This document shows positions 60,521 through 64,000 of a DNA stretch of 64,000 nt, piece after piece. Both the position numbers and the translations under genes were made by a program. Positions within the stretch are counted from its first letter, which is position 1. Every line of letters begins with the position of its first letter. Under the pieces are notes generated by a model. It was given only the letters and a program-made list of their open reading frames with translations. It had not been told where the DNA came from and did no database searches. Source of the stretch: Chryseobacterium sp. (GTDB taxonomy: Bacteria > Bacteroidota > Bacteroidia > Flavobacteriales > Weeksellaceae). The stretch is taken from the NCBI RefSeq assembly GCF_008014695.1, contig NZ_VOXE01000001.1, forward strand, positions 434,001 through 498,000, given 5' to 3'.

Positions 60521-61558
60521 ATGAAAGAATTAGATTTAATCCTCAAAAATATTAAAAATAAAGAGTTTCTGCCCATTTATTTTTTCCACGGCGAAGAGCC
60601 GTATTTTATGGATGCAGCCGTTAAATCTTTTGAAAATGATGTATTGACAGAAGATGAGAAGGCCTTTAACCAAACCGTAGTGTACGGAAAAGACACCACC
60701 TTCAGCGAAGTGCTTTCGCTCGCCAGACAGTTTCCGATGATGGGAGACAGACAGGTGATCATCCTGAAAGAAGCTCAGGAAATCCGCATGACCGATAAAG
60801 AGGCGGAAGCGCTGAAAATCTACGCTGAAAATCCCGTGGATTCTACGCTTTTGGTTATTGCCCACAAATACAAAAAAGCCGATTCCCGTAAAAGCTTTGC
60901 AAAGATCCTTTCGAAAAATAAAATGCTTTTTGTAAGCGATAAACTGAAGGATTACGAAGTCCCGAAATGGATCGATCAGGAACTCAGAACTACAGGTTTG
61001 AAAGCTAAACCCAATATTCCGGCGCTGCTTTCCGAATATCTCGGAACCGATCTTTCCCGAATCTCGAATGAACTGAACAAACTCAGAATGATCCTGAAAG
61101 ACGGGGAAATCCTGGACGAAAAAATCATCGAAACCCATATCGGGATCAGCAAGGATTTCAATGTTTTTGAACTCATCAAAGCTCTTGGCAGGAAAGATGA
61201 AGCCAACGCGTTTAAAATTGCGCATTTCATCGGCAAATCCCCGAAAAATAATCCGTTCGTGATGATGATCGGGAATCTGTATAACTTTTTTTCGAATCTT
61301 ATCATTTACCACACCTCCGTCGGACAGTCGCCGCAAACAATGGCTGCCGCCATGGGCATCAATCCATATTTTATAAAAGATTTTGCTGAAGCCGCCCGAT
61401 TCTACAATTTAAAACACTGCACAAGGATCATCTCGATTCTGCGCGAAATCGACCTTAAAAACAAAGGTCTCGGTGCTGTGAATACCGACGAGAGTGAACT
61501 CCTCACAGAAATGGTGTTCAAAATCCTGAATGTGGACCAGTACAAAGTAAAAACGTAA
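60521..61558 (+). CDS. holA: DNA polymerase III delta subunit
   Basis: 345 residues, normal for the delta subunit of the clamp loader. The conserved FFHGEEPYFMD start, the middle VDSTLLVIAHKYKKAD and the SEYLGTDLSRISNELNKL segment match the family. It opens the sliding clamp during replication. Divergent from the HsdR-N gene. Confidence 0.93.
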   Translation: MKELDLILKNIKNKEFLPIYFFHGEEPYFMDAAVKSFENDVLTEDEKAFNQTVVYGKDTTFSEVLSLARQFPMMGDRQVIILKEAQEIRMTDKEAEALKIYAENPVDSTLLVIAHKYKKADSRKSFAKILSKNKMLFVSDKLKDYEVPKWIDQELRTTGLKAKPNIPALLSEYLGTDLSRISNELNKLRMILKDGEILDEKIIETHIGISKDFNVFELIKALGRKDEANAFKIAHFIGKSPKNNPFVMMIGNLYNFFSNLIIYHTSVGQSPQTMAAAMGINPYFIKDFAEAARFYNLKHCTRIISILREIDLKNKGLGAVNTDESELLTEMVFKILNVDQYKVKT

Positions 61559-61670
61559 GGCCGCAATCGAAAAAATTCATCATAAATTCATTTCTCATCC
61601 AAAATAAATAACGATTTTTGAAAACTAAAAATCCCAATTTTAAACTTAACATCAACCTTAATCTCAATTA

Positions 61671-62612
61671 ATGGAAGAAAATATTTTAGACTGCGTCATT
61701 GTAGGTTCCGGGCCTTCCGGATTTACAGCAGCCATTTATGCCGCAAGAGCAGATTTGAAACCTGAATTATACACCGGTCTGGAACCGGGCGGACAACTCA
61801 CGACCACAACGGAAGTCGATAATTTTCCGGGGTATGCGGACGGCGTTACGGGTCCGGAAATGATGATGGATCTGCAGAAACAGGCCGAAAGATTCGATAC
61901 CAAAGTGCATTACGAACTGATTACAAAAGCCGAATTTGCTAAGGAAGTTGGTGGTGTGCACAAACTGTGGGCCGGAAACAAAGAAATCACGGCCAGATCG
62001 GTAATTATTTCTACCGGAGCAACCGCGAAATACCTGGGTTTGGATGATGAAAAAAAATATTCCGGAGGTGGCGTTTCCGCCTGTGCAACCTGCGACGGAT
62101 TTTTCTACAAAGGAAAAGATGTGGTGGTGGTAGGAGCGGGAGACACGGCAGCTGAAGAAGCGACGTATCTGGCAAAACTTACAAACAAGGTAACGATGCT
62201 TGTGAGAAAAGATGCTTTCCGGGCTTCAAAAGCCATGATTCACCGTGTGGAAAGCACGCCGAATATCGAAGTGAAATTTAACCACGAACTGATCGGAATC
62301 GAGGGTGAAAATGCGTTGGTCGAAAGGGCAGTGGTCATCAACAACCTGACTCAGGAAACTTCTACAATCGATGTTCACGGAATTTTTATCGCCATCGGCC
62401 ACAAACCGAATACCGATGTTTTTAAAGGGCAGGTTGATCTAGACGAAAACGGCTATATCAAAACCGTTCCGGGTTCTACCCGAACAAATTTGCCGGGCGT
62501 TTTCGCCGCAGGGGACGTTCAGGACCATATTTACCGTCAGGCGATTACCGCAGCAGGAAGCGGCTGTATGGCGGCAATGGATGCTGAGAAATATCTGGCG
62601 GAATTGGAGTAA
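61671..62612 (+). CDS. trxB: Thioredoxin reductase
   Basis: 313 residues. FAD site GSGPSGFTAAIYAAR near residue 11, redox pair Cys138/Cys141 in CATCDGFF, NADPH site VVGAGDTAAEEATYL and the C-terminal AAGDVQDHIYRQAITAAGSGC. It reduces thioredoxin with NADPH and could support the secreted MsrB indirectly. Confidence 0.97.
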   Translation: MEENILDCVIVGSGPSGFTAAIYAARADLKPELYTGLEPGGQLTTTTEVDNFPGYADGVTGPEMMMDLQKQAERFDTKVHYELITKAEFAKEVGGVHKLWAGNKEITARSVIISTGATAKYLGLDDEKKYSGGGVSACATCDGFFYKGKDVVVVGAGDTAAEEATYLAKLTNKVTMLVRKDAFRASKAMIHRVESTPNIEVKFNHELIGIEGENALVERAVVINNLTQETSTIDVHGIFIAIGHKPNTDVFKGQVDLDENGYIKTVPGSTRTNLPGVFAAGDVQDHIYRQAITAAGSGCMAAMDAEKYLAELE

Positions 62613-62715
62613 ACTCAAAGTAAAGAAACAGGTAAAAAGAATAGTAGCCAACTAAAAGGAAATAAGATGTAAATGGATCGAACTTGATTCTTTTTACTTT
62701 TTCCTTGGCTCTTAC

Positions 62716-63084
62716 ATGATGAAAACCCTCTTCTACATATTTATCGGTGGCGGCTTCGGGAGCGTTCTGCGTTTCCTCGTTTCCAACTATACCCAAAGGT
62801 TATGGAATATCAGTGCATTCCCTATGGGAACTTTTGTGGTGAATATGGTCGGGTGCTTTTTAATCGGCGTGTTCACGTCTTATTTTATTAAAATTGATAA
62901 CCATCTGAAATTTCTGCTGATCACAGGTTTTTGCGGCGGATTCACGACTTTCTCAACGTTTTCTGCAGAAAACATCTCACTTTGGGAAAACGGGAATTAT
63001 TTTATTTTGTCGCTTTATATTCTGCTAAGCGTAATTGTGGGTTTAGCAGCCGTTTATTTCGGATTGAATATGGCAAAAAATTAA
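62716..63084 (+). CDS. crcB: Fluoride channel CrcB/Fluc
   Basis: 122 residues with four spans and the signature GFCGGFTTFSTFS near 75, plus GGGFGSVLRF at the start and N..GCFLIG in span 2. It exports fluoride as a dual-topology dimer. No fluoride riboswitch is recognisable in the 103-base gap upstream. An ATG one codon downstream is equally possible as start. Confidence 0.95.
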   Translation: MMKTLFYIFIGGGFGSVLRFLVSNYTQRLWNISAFPMGTFVVNMVGCFLIGVFTSYFIKIDNHLKFLLITGFCGGFTTFSTFSAENISLWENGNYFILSLYILLSVIVGLAAVYFGLNMAKN

Positions 63085-63132
63085 ATTTTCTCCTTTGAAT
63101 CTGAGGTTTTTAATACATTTCATCAGAAATAA

Positions 63133-63164
63133 TTTGGTCAATTTATAAAAGCGCTTTATATTTG
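63133..63164 (+). promoter_or_regulatory. Promoter of the tRNA-Ser gene
   Basis: TTTG (63133-63136), 20 bases, TATATTTG (63157-63164). The start site would be about 63170, 23 bases before the tRNA. Confidence 0.75.
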
Positions 63165-63192
63165 CACCACTGAAAAACAGAAATGTTTTTTT

Positions 63193-63277
63193 GGAGAGCT
63201 GGCAGAGTGGTCGATTGCGGCAGTCTTGAAAACTGTTGACTGTAACAGGTCCTGGGGTTCGAATCCCTAGCTCTCCG
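63193..63277 (+). tRNA. tRNA-Ser (anticodon UGA)
   Basis: 85 nucleotides. Acceptor arms GGAGAGC and GCTCTCC pair perfectly with discriminator G. The anticodon loop CTTGAAA gives TGA. A long variable arm (around TTGACTGTAACAGGTCC) and the T-loop GGTTCGAATCC confirm a class II serine tRNA. CCA is not encoded. Followed by a terminator. Confidence 0.97.
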
Positions 63278-63283
63278 CATAAT

Positions 63284-63320
63284 AAAAAATAACCTACTGA
63301 TTACAGTGGGTTATTTTTTT
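63284..63320 (+). terminator. Terminator after the tRNA
   Basis: AAAAAATAACCTACTG and CAGTGGGTTATTTTTT pair around an ATTA loop (one G-T pair), with a T run following. Confidence 0.85.
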
Positions 63321-63347
63321 ATCTTTTCTCGCGCGTGCTTTCTCATT

Positions 63348-64000
63348 TTACTGAGAATTATTCATTTTAAGTTCCTTGATTTCTTTCTTTAAACCCATCA
63401 GCATATCTCTTATAGCATTCATATCCAAGGGGCTTCCACCAAGTTCTTCGGTATTGATGCTGCATGCATATTCCCAGATTTCCAGAAGCTGCGACTTTTT
63501 AATTGTATAAGGTTCGTAGAAGTCATTATCTGGCGTAACGGTCATGGTGGCAGCTGACATTTCCTGAAATCTTTTATAAGTAATCCCTTCATTTCTGGTA
63601 ATAAAGATATAGGTCTTGCCTTTTTTCAGATCATCAATGTTTTCCACATATTTGCCCACAACGTAAGTACCGTCATTGTAAGGAGGCATTGAATCCCCTT
63701 CAGTAGGAAATGCCCTGTATTTTCCGTTTCGCAAAAACGGCAAGGAAATGGACTGAAGACTTTCAATGTAGCCCGGATCTGAGTAACCGCTCAGGTACCC
63801 CATAGAAGCCTTCTGGGGAATGATTTCTATTTTATTTTCTCCTCTGGAATCTACCGTTATCGGCAATACAATTCGGTTATCTGCCAGCTTCAGCATTTGG
63901 TCTATCGGATACTTTTTAAGGTCCACGGTAAGAAGAAAATCGATACTGATTTTATAGAATTTCGAGATCATGATCAAGATGTCTATCGGTGGTTCATTCG
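63348..64000 (-). CDS. XRE/S24 (LexA/CI-like) repressor, cut by the right edge
   Basis: Partial: the frame is open to the edge and the upstream codons read NEPPIDILIMISKFYKISI, the end of an XRE helix-turn-helix domain whose start is outside. The C-terminal S24 peptidase-like domain carries the serine motif EGDSMPPYNDG and the paired lysine in TYKRFQ, so self-cleavage or dimerisation is plausible. Such proteins act as phage repressors or stress regulators. Neighbours to the right are not in the window. Confidence 0.88.
   Translation of the reverse strand, partial: NEPPIDILIMISKFYKISIDFLLTVDLKKYPIDQMLKLADNRIVLPITVDSRGENKIEIIPQKASMGYLSGYSDPGYIESLQSISLPFLRNGKYRAFPTEGDSMPPYNDGTYVVGKYVENIDDLKKGKTYIFITRNEGITYKRFQEMSAATMTVTPDNDFYEPYTIKKSQLLEIWEYACSINTEELGGSPLDMNAIRDMLMGLKKEIKELKMNNSQ

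Noticed and set aside
60536-61336. A 266-codon open frame on the minus strand
   Set aside because: Antisense shadow of holA; no family likeness and Phe/Ile-rich composition.
62613-62715. Fluoride riboswitch before crcB
   Set aside because: The gap is A-rich and I could not find the pseudoknot-forming core expected of the crcB motif.

Overview
The window looks like a chromosomal segment from a flavobacterium of the Chryseobacterium/Kaistella type (Bacteroidota). The signs are the flavobacterial promoter box TAnnTTTG in front of many genes (with an upstream TTG/TTTG where spacing fits), the GLPGLI, DUF2911 and YaiO families, the Crp/Fnr and ECF/anti-sigma types, and close likeness of the housekeeping proteins to that group. 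Genus is an inference; no rRNA is present.

Layout. (1) 0.3-10.3 kb: a signalling and envelope-glycan locus. It holds a giant hybrid histidine kinase, a receiver-only response regulator, a membrane-anchored HEAT protein, and a 1142-residue protein joining a family 2 glycosyltransferase to an LtaS/sulfatase-type phosphotransferase; a YaiO-type TPR/beta-barrel protein converges on it. (2) 10.5-14.1 kb: small soluble genes, including an ArsR-SRPBCC operon with a visible operator and a Crp/Fnr regulator. (3) 14.2-34.3 kb: an AT-rich accessory region of about 22 mostly single, short genes, nearly all on the minus strand. Many are predicted lipoproteins or secreted/membrane proteins of unknown function. 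The gaps carry recurring imperfect-palindrome elements, a duplicated ~545-bp module, gene remnants and a frameshifted gene. It resembles a gene-cassette array without an integrase. (4) 34.5-39.5 kb: a hypothetical protein, an MFS exporter and a P-type cation ATPase, the last two GC-richer and bracketed by low-complexity repeats. (5) 39.6-48.7 kb: TatA/B, PAP2 phosphatase, TPR protein, RlmH, YihY, NhaA, Rel/SpoT, a small protein and acetyl-CoA synthetase. (6) 48.8-54.3 kb: pyrimidine/arginine genes pyrB-carA-carB, preceded by a leader peptide plus terminator that looks like an attenuator. (7) 54.4-64 kb: ECF sigma/anti-sigma pair, secreted MsrB, fasciclin and DUF2911 proteins, an Ada-type DNA repair protein, cupin, HAD hydrolase, HsdR-N nuclease-fold protein, holA, trxB, crcB, tRNA-Ser(UGA) and a truncated XRE/S24 repressor at the right edge.

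How parts work together. The first five genes could form a regulated glycan synthesis, decoration and export machine: kinase and regulator control it, glycosyltransferase-LtaS builds and modifies, YaiO exports through the outer membrane. The pyrB-carA-carB set supplies carbamoyl phosphate and carbamoyl aspartate. The sigma/anti-sigma pair diverges from a secreted methionine sulfoxide reductase, suggesting envelope oxidative stress control. The accessory array has no evident common pathway; its shared property is gene size, orientation and the repeated spacers.
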